Source of the DNA: JABFRJ01 sp031365465
GTDB lineage: Bacteria > Pseudomonadota > Alphaproteobacteria > Rhizobiales > Hyphomicrobiaceae
Direction of reading: 5' to 3'
NCBI GenBank assembly: GCA_031365465.1
Contig: JANLYD010000480.1
Coordinates: 1-17,032 of the forward strand
Length of the DNA stretch: 17,032 nucleotides
The notes beneath the pieces are model-generated. The model had not been told where the DNA came from. It did not search any database and worked only from the letters and a program-made list of their open reading frames with translations. Within the stretch, counting starts at the first letter, position 1, and each line of letters starts with the position of its first letter. A program made the position numbers and the translations under genes. Shown one piece after another: positions 6,578 through 14,073 of the stretch.

Positions 6578-6874
6578 ATGATCGTGTGTCACTGCAATCG
6601 CATCGACCATCGCGACATCGAACGCGTAGCGGATATGTTGAGCGGTGCCGATGCGTTGAATATCGTCACGCCCGTTGCGGTCTATAAATCACTGGGTAAG
6701 ACCCCTCGTTGCGGTGGTTGTCTATCGCTTGCCGCGAATATTATTCATACTCGCAAGACGTGCGAGAATAGCTCGACCGGTCTGTGTCCGTTCTCGTTCG
6801 ACAACAATAAGAGCGAGGCGGATTCACCCGCACATCATGGGCGGACCACAGAGACGTTGCTCGCGGCCGAATAA
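6578..6874 (+). CDS. bfd: bacterioferritin-associated ferredoxin
   Basis: Bfd is a small [2Fe-2S] protein that docks on bacterioferritin and passes electrons to its heme so that stored ferric iron is reduced and released. The cluster ligands are evident: Cys4 and Cys6 in 'MIVCHC' and Cys45 and Cys48 in 'RCGGC', with spacing close to E. coli Bfd (Cys4, Cys6, Cys38, Cys41). At 98 residues it is longer than the roughly 64 of E. coli. The extra tail (about 58-98) holds two more cysteines (62 and 70) and a Ser/Asp/His-rich, probably flexible, end. GAGGA lies 7 bases before the ATG. bfr follows 48 bases later, the usual pairing, and the two are probably co-transcribed with the unknown gene upstream. 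Confidence 0.92.
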   Translation: MIVCHCNRIDHRDIERVADMLSGADALNIVTPVAVYKSLGKTPRCGGCLSLAANIIHTRKTCENSSTGLCPFSFDNNKSEADSPAHHGRTTETLLAAE

Positions 6875-6922
6875 GTCGAGAATTCAGCTTAAACGTTATC
6901 TTTCAGACCTGCGGAGACCCAC

Positions 6923-7411
6923 ATGAAGGGCCACAAGGACGTCATCGAAGTTCTCAATGACGCACTGAAACTCGAACTTGGCGCAGTCAGTCAGTACTGG
7001 CTGCATTATCGACTTCTGCATAATTGGGGGTACACGAAACTCGCTGCCAAAGAGCGGAAAGAATCGATCGAGGAAATGGAGCACGCCGACAAATTAATCG
7101 ATCGCATCATTTTTCTCGATGGTCATCCAAACCTTCAGACGGTTGCGCCATTGCGTATCGGCCAGGACTTGAAGGAGGTTCTGGAGTGCGATCTTGCGGG
7201 CGAATACGATGCCCGCACCTTGTACGCCAAAGGCCGTGAGATTTGCCGCGTCGCCGAAGATCTGGTGTCGATGAAGCTGTTTGAAGCCCTCCTGAAGGAT
7301 GAGGAAGGACACATCGATTTTCTGGAAACACAGCTCGATCTGCTGGGGAGGATAGGCATCCAGAACTACGGCTTGTTGCAGTCGGGCTCAGCAGATCACG
7401 ACAAAGCCTGA
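6923..7411 (+). CDS. bfr: bacterioferritin
   Basis: Bacterioferritin is a 24-subunit heme-containing shell in the cytoplasm that oxidises ferrous iron and stores it as a mineral. The 162-residue protein has the usual length and all expected ligands in the E. coli numbering: ferroxidase residues Glu18, Glu51, His54, Glu94, Glu127 and His130, plus Met52 as the heme ligand at the dimer interface. The block 'SIEEMEHADKLIDRI' and the 'KDEEGHIDFLETQLDL' helix are diagnostic. GGAG lies 6 bases before the ATG. It ends the plus-strand iron cluster and converges on the M24 peptidase gene, 47 bases away. It should be a fully active, heme-binding subunit rather than a degenerate partner of a two-subunit ferritin. 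Confidence 0.96.
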   Translation: MKGHKDVIEVLNDALKLELGAVSQYWLHYRLLHNWGYTKLAAKERKESIEEMEHADKLIDRIIFLDGHPNLQTVAPLRIGQDLKEVLECDLAGEYDARTLYAKGREICRVAEDLVSMKLFEALLKDEEGHIDFLETQLDLLGRIGIQNYGLLQSGSADHDKA

Positions 7412-7445
7412 CGTGATCGCGGAGATGAACATCTGACTCAGGCTT
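7404..7445. terminator. long-loop inverted repeat between convergent bfr and M24 peptidase genes
   Basis: AAGCCTGA (7404-7411, including the bfr stop) and TCAGGCTT (7438-7445) are perfect 8-base arms around a 26-base loop. The repeat falls at the convergent gene ends, which suits a bidirectional 3' end. It has no T-tract and a long loop, so termination is only a guess. Confidence 0.3.
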
Positions 7446-7458
7446 AGCGTCGCGCGTA

Positions 7459-8676
7459 TCAAGTATCGAGACCGAATGGATCATCCACCGAATGCGCGGG
7501 TTGGGTGAACCAGCGCGCGCCTGTCTCGGTTATGATCATGTGATCTTCGAGCCGCACGCCGAATTCGCCGTAGATGCAAATGGTGGGCTCGTTCGAGAAG
7601 GTCATGCCGGGTCTCAGCACAGTCTTGTCGCCCTTCACGAGGTAGGGCCATTCGTGCACGTCGAGGCCGATGCCGTGGCCGGTGCGATGGGGCAAGCCGG
7701 GTGTCGCATAGCCCGGACCGAACCCTGCTCCGTTGATGACACCGCGCGCGGCGATGTCGATGTCCTCGCAGCGATTGCCCGGTTTCGCTGCGGCGAATCC
7801 GGCGGCCTGTGCGGCTTTTTCGAGGTTCCAGACGTCACGCTGACGCTGCGTTGGTTCGCCGAAGACGTAGGAGCGGGTGATGTCGGAGAGATAGCCGTCG
7901 ACCGGAGCGCCGGTGTCGATGAGGATCATGTCACCCGGCTTGAGCGTCTGCGGATAGGGCACGCCGTGCGGGTAGGCGGTGGCTTCGCCGAACAGAACGG
8001 CGTTGAACGGCGGTTCGCCTTCGGAGCCGAGTTTCTTGTGAGCGGCCGAAATGAAAGCCTGCACCTCGGTCGTCGTGATGCCCTCACGCATGATGCGGGC
8101 GGCGGCCTTGTGGGCCTCGAGCGTGATGTTCTTGGCGGTCTGCATGAGCGCGATCTCATGATCCGACTTGATCATGCGACAGCCGGCGGTGACATCGATG
8201 GAGTTGATGAATGTGTAGGCGTTGCCGGCGCGGCGAAGGCCGTCGAACGTGAAGAACGGGGTGGCTTCGTCTACCGCGATGGTGCCGCTGGGGTAGCCGA
8301 GTTTGCGGATGGTTTCGGTGACGGTGGCGGTCGGGTCGTCGTCCTCTTCCCAGACGGCGATCTTCTCGCCGAAGCTGATCATGGTTTTCAGTTTTTCGAC
8401 TTCGAAGGCCGGCGAGATGTAGACGATGTCGCCTTTGGCGGGCAGCACGGCGCTGTGCATGCGCTCGGTTCGGCGGAATTTCAGACCGGTGAAATAGGTC
8501 ATGCTCGATGAGACGTCGAGATAGAGCGCCTCGATGCCCTTCTCCCGCATGATGGCTTGTGCCCGCGCGATGCGCTGCAGGCGCTCATCGACGCCGATGG
8601 GTGGCACGTCGCCGCGCATCGATTTGAGATTGGCAAGTTCTGCTTCAGCGGTCGATCCGCCGACACCGATGGTCAT
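7459..8676 (-). CDS. M24-family metallopeptidase (Xaa-Pro peptidase/creatinase-like)
   Basis: M24 pita-bread enzymes use two metal ions to cleave Xaa-Pro bonds or, in creatinase relatives, other C-N bonds. The 405-residue protein has the two-domain layout: an N-terminal creatinase-type domain (about 25-165) and the catalytic fold (about 170-400). Ligands are in place: Asp254 and Asp265 ('IDTGAPVDGYLSDITRSY'), His334 in 'RTGHGIGLDVHE', Glu363 in 'SNEPTI' and Glu377 in 'VRLEDHM', with His237 in 'YPHGVPY' as the conserved active-site histidine. No signal peptide, so cytosolic. GAAAGG precedes the ATG by 8-9 bases. It is the last gene of the ABC operon, 55 bases after a permease, so it probably acts on the imported compound. 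Family sure, substrate unknown. Confidence 0.9.
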   Translation of the reverse strand: MTIGVGGSTAEAELANLKSMRGDVPPIGVDERLQRIARAQAIMREKGIEALYLDVSSSMTYFTGLKFRRTERMHSAVLPAKGDIVYISPAFEVEKLKTMISFGEKIAVWEEDDDPTATVTETIRKLGYPSGTIAVDEATPFFTFDGLRRAGNAYTFINSIDVTAGCRMIKSDHEIALMQTAKNITLEAHKAAARIMREGITTTEVQAFISAAHKKLGSEGEPPFNAVLFGEATAYPHGVPYPQTLKPGDMILIDTGAPVDGYLSDITRSYVFGEPTQRQRDVWNLEKAAQAAGFAAAKPGNRCEDIDIAARGVINGAGFGPGYATPGLPHRTGHGIGLDVHEWPYLVKGDKTVLRPGMTFSNEPTICIYGEFGVRLEDHMIITETGARWFTQPAHSVDDPFGLDT

Positions 8677-8731
8677 GTGAGATGCCTTTCTGCGTCGTCA
8701 CTGCGCCACCGCAACGACGATCGGACCTTTG

Positions 8732-9628
8732 TTACTTGCCTTGTCCACGATACATGCGCCGCTGAATGAACAGGTTGGCCATGGCCGTGAGGACCAGCGT
8801 CGCCGTCATCAACACGAAGGCGACGGAGGCGCCGAACGGCCAGTTGTTGAGCTGGAATTGACCGTAGACCAACGGTCCCATCATCTTGAATTTCGGCCCG
8901 CCAAGCAACACCGGTGTGGCGTAGGCGTTCATGCCAAGAATGAAGGTGAGGATGGTGCCGGCGAGAATGCCGGGCAAGGCCAACGGCAGAAGCACGCGGC
9001 GGAACATGGTGGCCGGGCCGGCGCCGAGGCTGAAGGCTGCCTCCTCGACGTTGGCGTTGATGCCTTCGATGACGCTCTGCAACGTCAGCACCATGTACGG
9101 CAGATTGACTGCGATGATACCAGCGATAACGGCGCCCTCGGTGTACATGATCTGCAGCGGCTGCGAGACGATGCCAAAGTTTGCGAGCGTGACGTTGAGA
9201 AAGCCCTTGGAACCGAACAGGGTCATCCAACCGGCGGCGCGGACGGCGTTGCCGACGAACAACGGCAGCACGACGAGCATGACGATCAGATTCTTGTAGC
9301 GGGTCTGCGTGCGCGCCAGCACATAGGCCAGAGGCAATCCCATGATCAGACAGATAACGGTGCAGATGGCGGCAACACGCAAAGTCGTCGCGAGCACACC
9401 GGTGTAGTAGGGGTCGGAGAAGAACTTGACGTAGTTTTCAAATGAGAAGGCTTCGACCATCATCCGGCGGGGTTCGAAGCGGTTGAAGCTGTAGCGCAGC
9501 AGGATCGCCAACGGCGCAAGCAGCCCGATGAGGACAAACACTGTCGCCGGCAGCATGAGGGTCGATGCCGACAACAGCGACTTCGGCGGATCGTCGGTGA
9601 TTGCTGGTGTTGCTGGGCGACCTGCCAT
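8732..9628 (-). CDS. ABC transporter permease (PotB/PotC type), first of two
   Basis: This is an inner-membrane subunit of a binding-protein-dependent importer. The 298-residue protein has about six hydrophobic helices (near 23-46, 80-105, 113-136, 165-185, 218-240, 266-288) and the EAA coupling loop that contacts the ATPase at about 196-220 ('EEAAFSLGAGPATMFRR', ending 'LALPG'). The reading frame is open back to 10009, but that extension overlaps the binding-protein gene and translates as Arg-rich noise; the ATG at 9628 is preceded by GAGGG and begins the proper N-terminus. It lies 26 bases after the binding-protein gene in the operon. Similarity in layout to spermidine/putrescine-type permeases is clear, but the transported compound is not. 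Confidence 0.9.
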   Translation of the reverse strand: MAGRPATPAITDDPPKSLLSASTLMLPATVFVLIGLLAPLAILLRYSFNRFEPRRMMVEAFSFENYVKFFSDPYYTGVLATTLRVAAICTVICLIMGLPLAYVLARTQTRYKNLIVMLVVLPLFVGNAVRAAGWMTLFGSKGFLNVTLANFGIVSQPLQIMYTEGAVIAGIIAVNLPYMVLTLQSVIEGINANVEEAAFSLGAGPATMFRRVLLPLALPGILAGTILTFILGMNAYATPVLLGGPKFKMMGPLVYGQFQLNNWPFGASVAFVLMTATLVLTAMANLFIQRRMYRGQGK

Positions 9629-9654
9629 GAAAATCGGCCCTCGAAGCGCTTCGA

Positions 9655-10698
9655 TCAGCTCTTCAATTCCTTGTCCCACCATTCCTTGAAGCCGACGTCG
9701 TTCTTGTTCATGTAGTCGTAATCGAGATCGACGAGCTTTTTGATTTCTTCTGGCGTGAAGCCGATGCGGGTATTGAGGTCGGGCGCGACGCTGGCGGTCG
9801 TGACGGTGGGATTGTAGCCCATATCGACGGCGAACGCCTCTTGAGCGCTTTTTTCCATCATCGCGTCGAGGTAGGCGTAGGCGCCATCTTTGTTGGGTGC
9901 GTTCTTGGGAATGACGAAGCCGGAGATGTAGGCGAGAGTTCCTTCCGTGGGCGCAACGGCCTGCACGGAAATGCCTGCATTCTGCCATTGCACGACGCGG
10001 GCCTTCCACATAACGCCGATTCCGAACTCTTCCGATTTCAGGCCTTGGGCAAAAGCTTCGTTGGTCGGATAGATCCGCATCCCCGCTTTTTTACATTCGA
10101 GGAGCAGCTTTTTGCCGGGCTCGAGATCGTTGATCTTGGCGCCTGCGGCGAGGGCCGCGCACGCCATCGTGTATTGGTACTGGATGTCGATGATGCCGAG
10201 CTTGTTGCCGTGCTTGGGATCGAAAACGTCTTTGTAGCTTTTGGGTGCGGTGGGGATGAGCTTGGGATTGAAGACGCCGACCTTGCCTGAATAGATATGA
10301 CCGATGCCGTAGGGATATTTCATCGACGGCAACAGATTGGCGGCATTTTTCAGCTTGCCGTAGTCGATCGGCAGCAGCGTCCCGGCATCGTGCATCTGGA
10401 ACATGTTCAACGCTGACAACGCCTGCAGATCGGCGGTGCCGCGCGGCAACCGCTGCTCGGCCAACATTTTCGAGCGCCGCTCAGGGTCGCCAGCCTGATC
10501 CTGCACGATTTCCCAGCCATCTTTGACGAGGATGGGCGTGTCGATATTTTTGTTCAGCAGCCGCGCGTAATCGCCGCCCCAAGTGCCGACGACAATGCGG
10601 CCTTTGGCTTGCGCCGATGCATGGTTCGAGACTTGCGACGCTGCTGCCAGTGCGGCCGAGCCGATCAGCACGTCGCGGCGGGATGTCGATCTGCGCAT
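9655..10698 (-). CDS. ABC transporter periplasmic substrate-binding protein (PotD/PotF-like)
   Basis: The protein binds the ligand in the periplasm and delivers it to the two permeases. The 347-residue product starts with a Tat-type signal: 'TSRRDVLIG' followed by a hydrophobic Ala-rich stretch and 'ASA-Q' near residue 29. Export after folding is therefore likely. The mature part opens with 'GRIVVGTWGGDYARLL', typical of the bacterial extracellular solute-binding family that includes PotD, and continues through the two-lobed fold to 347. 'GVMWKARVVQW' and 'AYISGFVIPKNAPN' also fit that family. The ATG at 10698 lies 28 bases after the ATPase stop. Ligand not predictable from sequence alone; a polyamine, short peptide or modified amino acid are all possible. 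Confidence 0.9.
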   Translation of the reverse strand: MRRSTSRRDVLIGSAALAAASQVSNHASAQAKGRIVVGTWGGDYARLLNKNIDTPILVKDGWEIVQDQAGDPERRSKMLAEQRLPRGTADLQALSALNMFQMHDAGTLLPIDYGKLKNAANLLPSMKYPYGIGHIYSGKVGVFNPKLIPTAPKSYKDVFDPKHGNKLGIIDIQYQYTMACAALAAGAKINDLEPGKKLLLECKKAGMRIYPTNEAFAQGLKSEEFGIGVMWKARVVQWQNAGISVQAVAPTEGTLAYISGFVIPKNAPNKDGAYAYLDAMMEKSAQEAFAVDMGYNPTVTTASVAPDLNTRIGFTPEEIKKLVDLDYDYMNKNDVGFKEWWDKELKS

Positions 10699-10726
10699 GA
10701 GTTAGTGCTCCTGGATTGACGTTGTC

Positions 10727-11794
10727 TCAGTCGGCATCGAATACGCGGCCCGTCGATTTGCTCCAGCCGATGTCGACGTTTTCACCCAGCTTCGGTAACG
10801 GCTGTTCGGGGCGGTTCTGGATTTGCAAGATCACGCGTTCCTGCGGCGACAAGCGAACGTGCAAATCCACTTGCGAGCCGAGATAGGAAATGAATTCCAC
10901 CACGCCGGGGAAGCGGTTGTCCATGGGTGGCGTTGCCGGCGTCACCAGCACCAGCCGTTCAGGGCGCAGCGCCAGCACGACTTTGTGGTGCCTGATGTCA
11001 GTGCCATTGCTTGCGCAGGCGATGCCGAGGCCGCCTACGGACACGAATTGTCCAGGAGCGTCGAGTCTGCCGTTTACAAATGTCGAGCGGCCGACGAAAT
11101 CGGCGACGAATCTGTCGGCGGGGCGTTCGTACAGGTCCTGTTGGGAGCCGATCTGCCGAATGCGCCCTTCGTTCATGACGACCAGGCGATCGGCCATGGT
11201 CAACGCTTCTTCTTGATCGTGCGTGACCATGACGGTGGTCAGGCCGAGCTTACGCTGAAGCTCGCGGATTTCGACGCGCACGTCCTGGCGCAGCTTCGCG
11301 TCGAGATTGGACAGCGGCTCGTCGAGCAGAAGGACATCGGGACGAATGGCGAGCGCGCGTGCGAGCGCGACCCGCTGCTGCTGCCCACCGGACAGTTGGC
11401 GAGGCAGACGCTCGGCCAGATGATCCAGCCGCACGAGGCGCAGGGCTTCGATGACCTTCGGTGCGATTTCAGCCTTGGCCAACTTGCGCATCTCGAGGCC
11501 GAAAGCGACGTTGTCGGCAACCGTCATATGCGGAAACAACGCGTAGCTTTGAAAGACCAGACCGGCGTTGCGCCTCCACGGCGGAAGCTGGGTTATGTCG
11601 CGGTCGCCGAGACGCACGCTGCCTGCGGTCGGCTCGATGAAGCCGGCAACGATACGCAGCGTGGTGGTCTTGCCGCAACCGGACGGACCCAGCAATACGA
11701 GAAACTCCCCGTCGGCGACGTCGAGCGAGACATCGTCGGCGGCCGTCATGTTGCCGTAACGCTTGGTGATCGTGTCGAGCTGTAATCGCGCCAT
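10727..11794 (-). CDS. ABC transporter ATP-binding protein (PotA-like, with TOBE domain)
   Basis: This is the cytoplasmic ATPase that powers the importer. All nucleotide-binding motifs are visible in the 355-residue product: Walker A 'GPSGCGKT' (36-43), Q-loop Gln82 in 'VFQSYALFPH', signature 'LSGGQQQR' (134-141), Walker B 'VLLLDEP' (154-160), D-loop 'SNLDA' and His192 in 'VMVTHDQEEA'. A C-terminal regulatory/TOBE-type region runs from about 240 to 355, as in PotA, FbpC and related importers. The ATG at 11794 is chosen because the longer frame to 11905 lies inside the preceding permease gene. Only 2 bases separate it from the permease stop, pointing to coupled translation. Confidence 0.95.
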   Translation of the reverse strand: MARLQLDTITKRYGNMTAADDVSLDVADGEFLVLLGPSGCGKTTTLRIVAGFIEPTAGSVRLGDRDITQLPPWRRNAGLVFQSYALFPHMTVADNVAFGLEMRKLAKAEIAPKVIEALRLVRLDHLAERLPRQLSGGQQQRVALARALAIRPDVLLLDEPLSNLDAKLRQDVRVEIRELQRKLGLTTVMVTHDQEEALTMADRLVVMNEGRIRQIGSQQDLYERPADRFVADFVGRSTFVNGRLDAPGQFVSVGGLGIACASNGTDIRHHKVVLALRPERLVLVTPATPPMDNRFPGVVEFISYLGSQVDLHVRLSPQERVILQIQNRPEQPLPKLGENVDIGWSKSTGRVFDAD

Positions 11795-11796
11795 CG

Positions 11797-12627
11797 CTAG
11801 ACCACCCGGCCGATGGGCACCATGCGATCGGTGATCAGCATCGCGGTTCCGATGAATAAGATTTGCAATACCGACACGGCGGCAATCGTCGGGTCGATCT
11901 TCCATTCGAGATATTGGAGGATGGCGATCGGCAATGTCGTGCGCCCGGGACCGACGAGAAACAGGCTCATCTCGAGATTACCGAACGAGGCGATGAAGCT
12001 GAACAGCGCGGCGGCAACGACACCCGGCAGAATCGCGGGCAACGTGATGCGGCGGAAAGTGGTCAAGCGATCCGCGCCGAGACTTTGCGCGGCCTCCTCC
12101 ACGATGCGGTCCATGCCCGTCAGACTGGCCGTGACGAGGCGCACGGTCCAGGGGATGGCGATGAGCACATGGCCGGCGATCAAACCGCCGAGCGAGCCCA
12201 GGATCGGCCAGCCGGTGGCGATTTCGGTTTCGACGTGGAACACGTAGAGCGCAATGCCCAGCACGATGCCCGGCACGATTAGCGGCAGCAGCAGCAAGCT
12301 GCCGATCGCCTCGCGGCCAGAGAAGCGCGCGCGCACGAGACAGAGTGCGGCGGGGATGCCGATGCCGAGCCCGATGACGGTGGCGATGACCGCCACTTGC
12401 AGGCTGAGCAGAAAGCCCGACACGAAGCGCGTGTTGCCGGGAATGGTGGCGAACCACTTCAGCGAATACCCTTCGGGTGGAAACGATGGAATTTCCTGGG
12501 CGAAAAACGCCAGCCAGATGACGAATACCATGGGCAGAAGGATGTAGGCGAGCGAGATGCCGGCGGCAGTCCGTAGCGCTATGCGACCGACGTTGCGCGA
12601 TGAGATCCAACCGGAAGCAACTGCCAA
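11797..12627 (-). CDS. ABC transporter permease (PotC type), second of two
   Basis: This is the second membrane subunit of the importer. The 276-residue protein has hydrophobic helices near 20-43, 70-98, 107-131, 145-168, 200-214 and 248-268 and a well-formed EAA loop at about 177-202 ('EEAAQSLGADRLTTFRR', ending 'ILPG'). The start is TTG at 12627: CAGGAG lies 6 bases upstream and no ATG with a comparable site is near. The gene begins 24 bases after the amidohydrolase stop and ends 2 bases before the ATPase start, so it is embedded in the operon. Its sequence differs throughout from the other permease, as expected for a heterodimeric PotB/PotC-like channel. Confidence 0.9.
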   Translation of the reverse strand: MAVASGWISSRNVGRIALRTAAGISLAYILLPMVFVIWLAFFAQEIPSFPPEGYSLKWFATIPGNTRFVSGFLLSLQVAVIATVIGLGIGIPAALCLVRARFSGREAIGSLLLLPLIVPGIVLGIALYVFHVETEIATGWPILGSLGGLIAGHVLIAIPWTVRLVTASLTGMDRIVEEAAQSLGADRLTTFRRITLPAILPGVVAAALFSFIASFGNLEMSLFLVGPGRTTLPIAILQYLEWKIDPTIAAVSVLQILFIGTAMLITDRMVPIGRVV

Positions 12628-12633
12628 TGCGGT

Positions 12634-12639
12634 CTCCTG
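12634..12639 (-). promoter_or_regulatory. ribosome binding site fixing the TTG start of the second permease
   Basis: In the minus-strand message, CAGGAG lies 6 bases upstream of TTG at 12627. It is the main reason for taking a TTG start. Confidence 0.65.
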
Positions 12640-12651
12640 ACGACGCTACGA

Positions 12652-13902
12652 TCAGTTCAAGCGGCTTTTGTGGATCGCGCCAGCCTTCATGATCAGCGAC
12701 AGATGTTTGCCCTGATCGCCAAGTAACGCAAGATCTTTCAACGGATCACCATCGACGACGATGAGGTCGGCGTAGGCACCGGCGGCCAGCGTGCCGACCT
12801 TGCCGGGCATACGCAGAACCTCCGCGCCGATGGTGGTTGCCGACCGGATGATCTCGATGGGTGAAACGACGTCCTGGCGGATGGTGAACTCCTTGCTCTG
12901 GTCCCAGTGCAATTCGCCCAGCAGGTCGCTGCCATAGGCGACCGGCACGCGGTTGCGCTTGCAGATCTCCAACGACTTGAGGCCGCCCTGCAGCACGATC
13001 TCGTTCTTGGCCAGGCTTTCGCCCGTCATGCCCCACTGTGCCGCCCGATCCTTCATGGCGTAGTAAGTGACGAGATTGGCAACGAGATACATACCTTTTG
13101 CAGCCATCGCGGCGGCCGATGCGTCGTCGATGAGGTTGCCGTGCTCGATGGTGCGGACGCCAAGACGCGCCGCGCGCGTGATCGCTTCGGCGGAGTAGGC
13201 GTGGGCACACACATAGCGGCCGAACGCGGTGGCTTCCTCGACGGCGGCTGTGACTTCGCCGTCGGAAAACTGCAAGCTGTCGAGCGGATCATAAGGTGAC
13301 GCCACGCCGCCGGACATCATGATCTTCACATGATCGGCACCTTGGCGCATCTGCTCGCGAGCGGATTTGCGCACTTCATCGACGCCGTCGGCCACGGCGG
13401 ATTTGAATTGCAGGCCGTTGCAGCAGACGCATTCGCCGCCGCCGTTGGTGCGCCGGCGCGAGTCGGAATGGCCGCCCGTTGGCCCGATCGATTGGCCGGC
13501 GATGAACAGCCGGGGACCGATGATATGCCCGGTTTCGATGGCTGTCTTGATGCCCCAGTCGGCGCCGCCGGTATCGCGCACGGTGGTGAAGCCGCGATCG
13601 AGCATGGCGCGCAGCCGGGTCGCGGCACGCGCCGCGATCAACGTCAACGGCATCGCCTCCATGAAGCGCACATTCACTTCGGAGTGGATCGCGTGGACGT
13701 GGCTGTCGATCAGTCCGGGCATGAGCGTGCGCTCGCCGCAGTCGATGACGGGGGCCGCCGACTTGATCGGCCTGCCGGCGAGTTCCTTGATCGTGTCGCC
13801 TTCGACGAGCAGTTCATAGCCGCCGCGCAGTTCGCCGAAGCCGGGCTCGAGCAACTGGAAATTCTTGAACAAAACTTGCTGGGAGGCTGCCGGTCGTGAC
13901 AT
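12652..13902 (-). CDS. metal-dependent amidohydrolase (prolidase/imidazolonepropionase-like)
   Basis: This enzyme belongs to the amidohydrolase superfamily, whose members hydrolyse amide or peptide-like bonds with one or two metals. In the 416-residue product the metal ligands can be read: His68 and His70 ('DSHVH'), Lys193 as the probable carboxylated lysine ('VKIMMSGGVASP'), His234 ('CAHAY'), His254 ('TIEHGN') and Asp326 ('YGSDLLG'). The pattern resembles the group containing bacterial Xaa-Pro and Xaa-Arg/Lys dipeptidases. A Cys158-X-Cys160-Cys161 cluster between His70 and Lys193 is unusual. No signal peptide. GAGGG precedes the ATG at 13902. It heads the ABC operon, so hydrolysis of the imported compound is likely. 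A close paralogue lies at the right edge of the window. Exact substrate unknown. Confidence 0.88.
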   Translation of the reverse strand: MSRPAASQQVLFKNFQLLEPGFGELRGGYELLVEGDTIKELAGRPIKSAAPVIDCGERTLMPGLIDSHVHAIHSEVNVRFMEAMPLTLIAARAATRLRAMLDRGFTTVRDTGGADWGIKTAIETGHIIGPRLFIAGQSIGPTGGHSDSRRRTNGGGECVCCNGLQFKSAVADGVDEVRKSAREQMRQGADHVKIMMSGGVASPYDPLDSLQFSDGEVTAAVEEATAFGRYVCAHAYSAEAITRAARLGVRTIEHGNLIDDASAAAMAAKGMYLVANLVTYYAMKDRAAQWGMTGESLAKNEIVLQGGLKSLEICKRNRVPVAYGSDLLGELHWDQSKEFTIRQDVVSPIEIIRSATTIGAEVLRMPGKVGTLAAGAYADLIVVDGDPLKDLALLGDQGKHLSLIMKAGAIHKSRLN

Positions 13903-13973
13903 GCGACGCCCTCGTTGGTTGCTGGGGTGTGCGGGATCGACACAGTTAAGCAGAGTTGAACTGCCGCACCAAG

Positions 13974-13993
13974 CAGACCTTGGCAGACCTTGG
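13974..13993. repeat. two tandem copies of a 10-bp unit in the divergent promoter region
   Basis: CAGACCTTGG occurs twice head to tail (13974-13983, 13984-13993) in the 171-base region between the amidohydrolase and the first SPFH gene. A 10-base period places both copies on the same face of the helix, as paired regulator sites often are. A TATAAC at 14038-14043, 31 bases before the SPFH start, is a possible -10. No clear -35 is seen. Confidence 0.4.
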
Positions 13994-14073
13994 CGACCGC
14001 GCGCTCTGCGATTGTCTGTTTTATTATCTTTTCGGCTTATAACTCAGGTTCTTGTTATTTCGCTGAGGATGCC

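Noticed and set aside
7492..8511. Long open frame on the plus strand opposite the M24 peptidase
   Set aside because: It is the antisense shadow of a GC-rich gene whose own product has all M24 ligands; the translation is Gly/Val/Asp-rich noise with no recognisable domain.
9629..10009. 127-residue N-terminal extension of the first permease
   Set aside because: It lies entirely within the binding-protein gene in another frame, is Arg-rich and non-membrane-like, and the ATG at 9628 has a ribosome site.
10823..11785. Long open frame on the plus strand opposite the ABC ATPase
   Set aside because: The minus strand encodes an ATPase with every expected motif; the opposite frame shows no family pattern.
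13990..14073. N-terminal extension of the first SPFH protein
   Set aside because: The ATG at 14074 has GAGG at proper distance and places the membrane helix at the N-terminus as usual; the upstream stretch covers the likely promoter.
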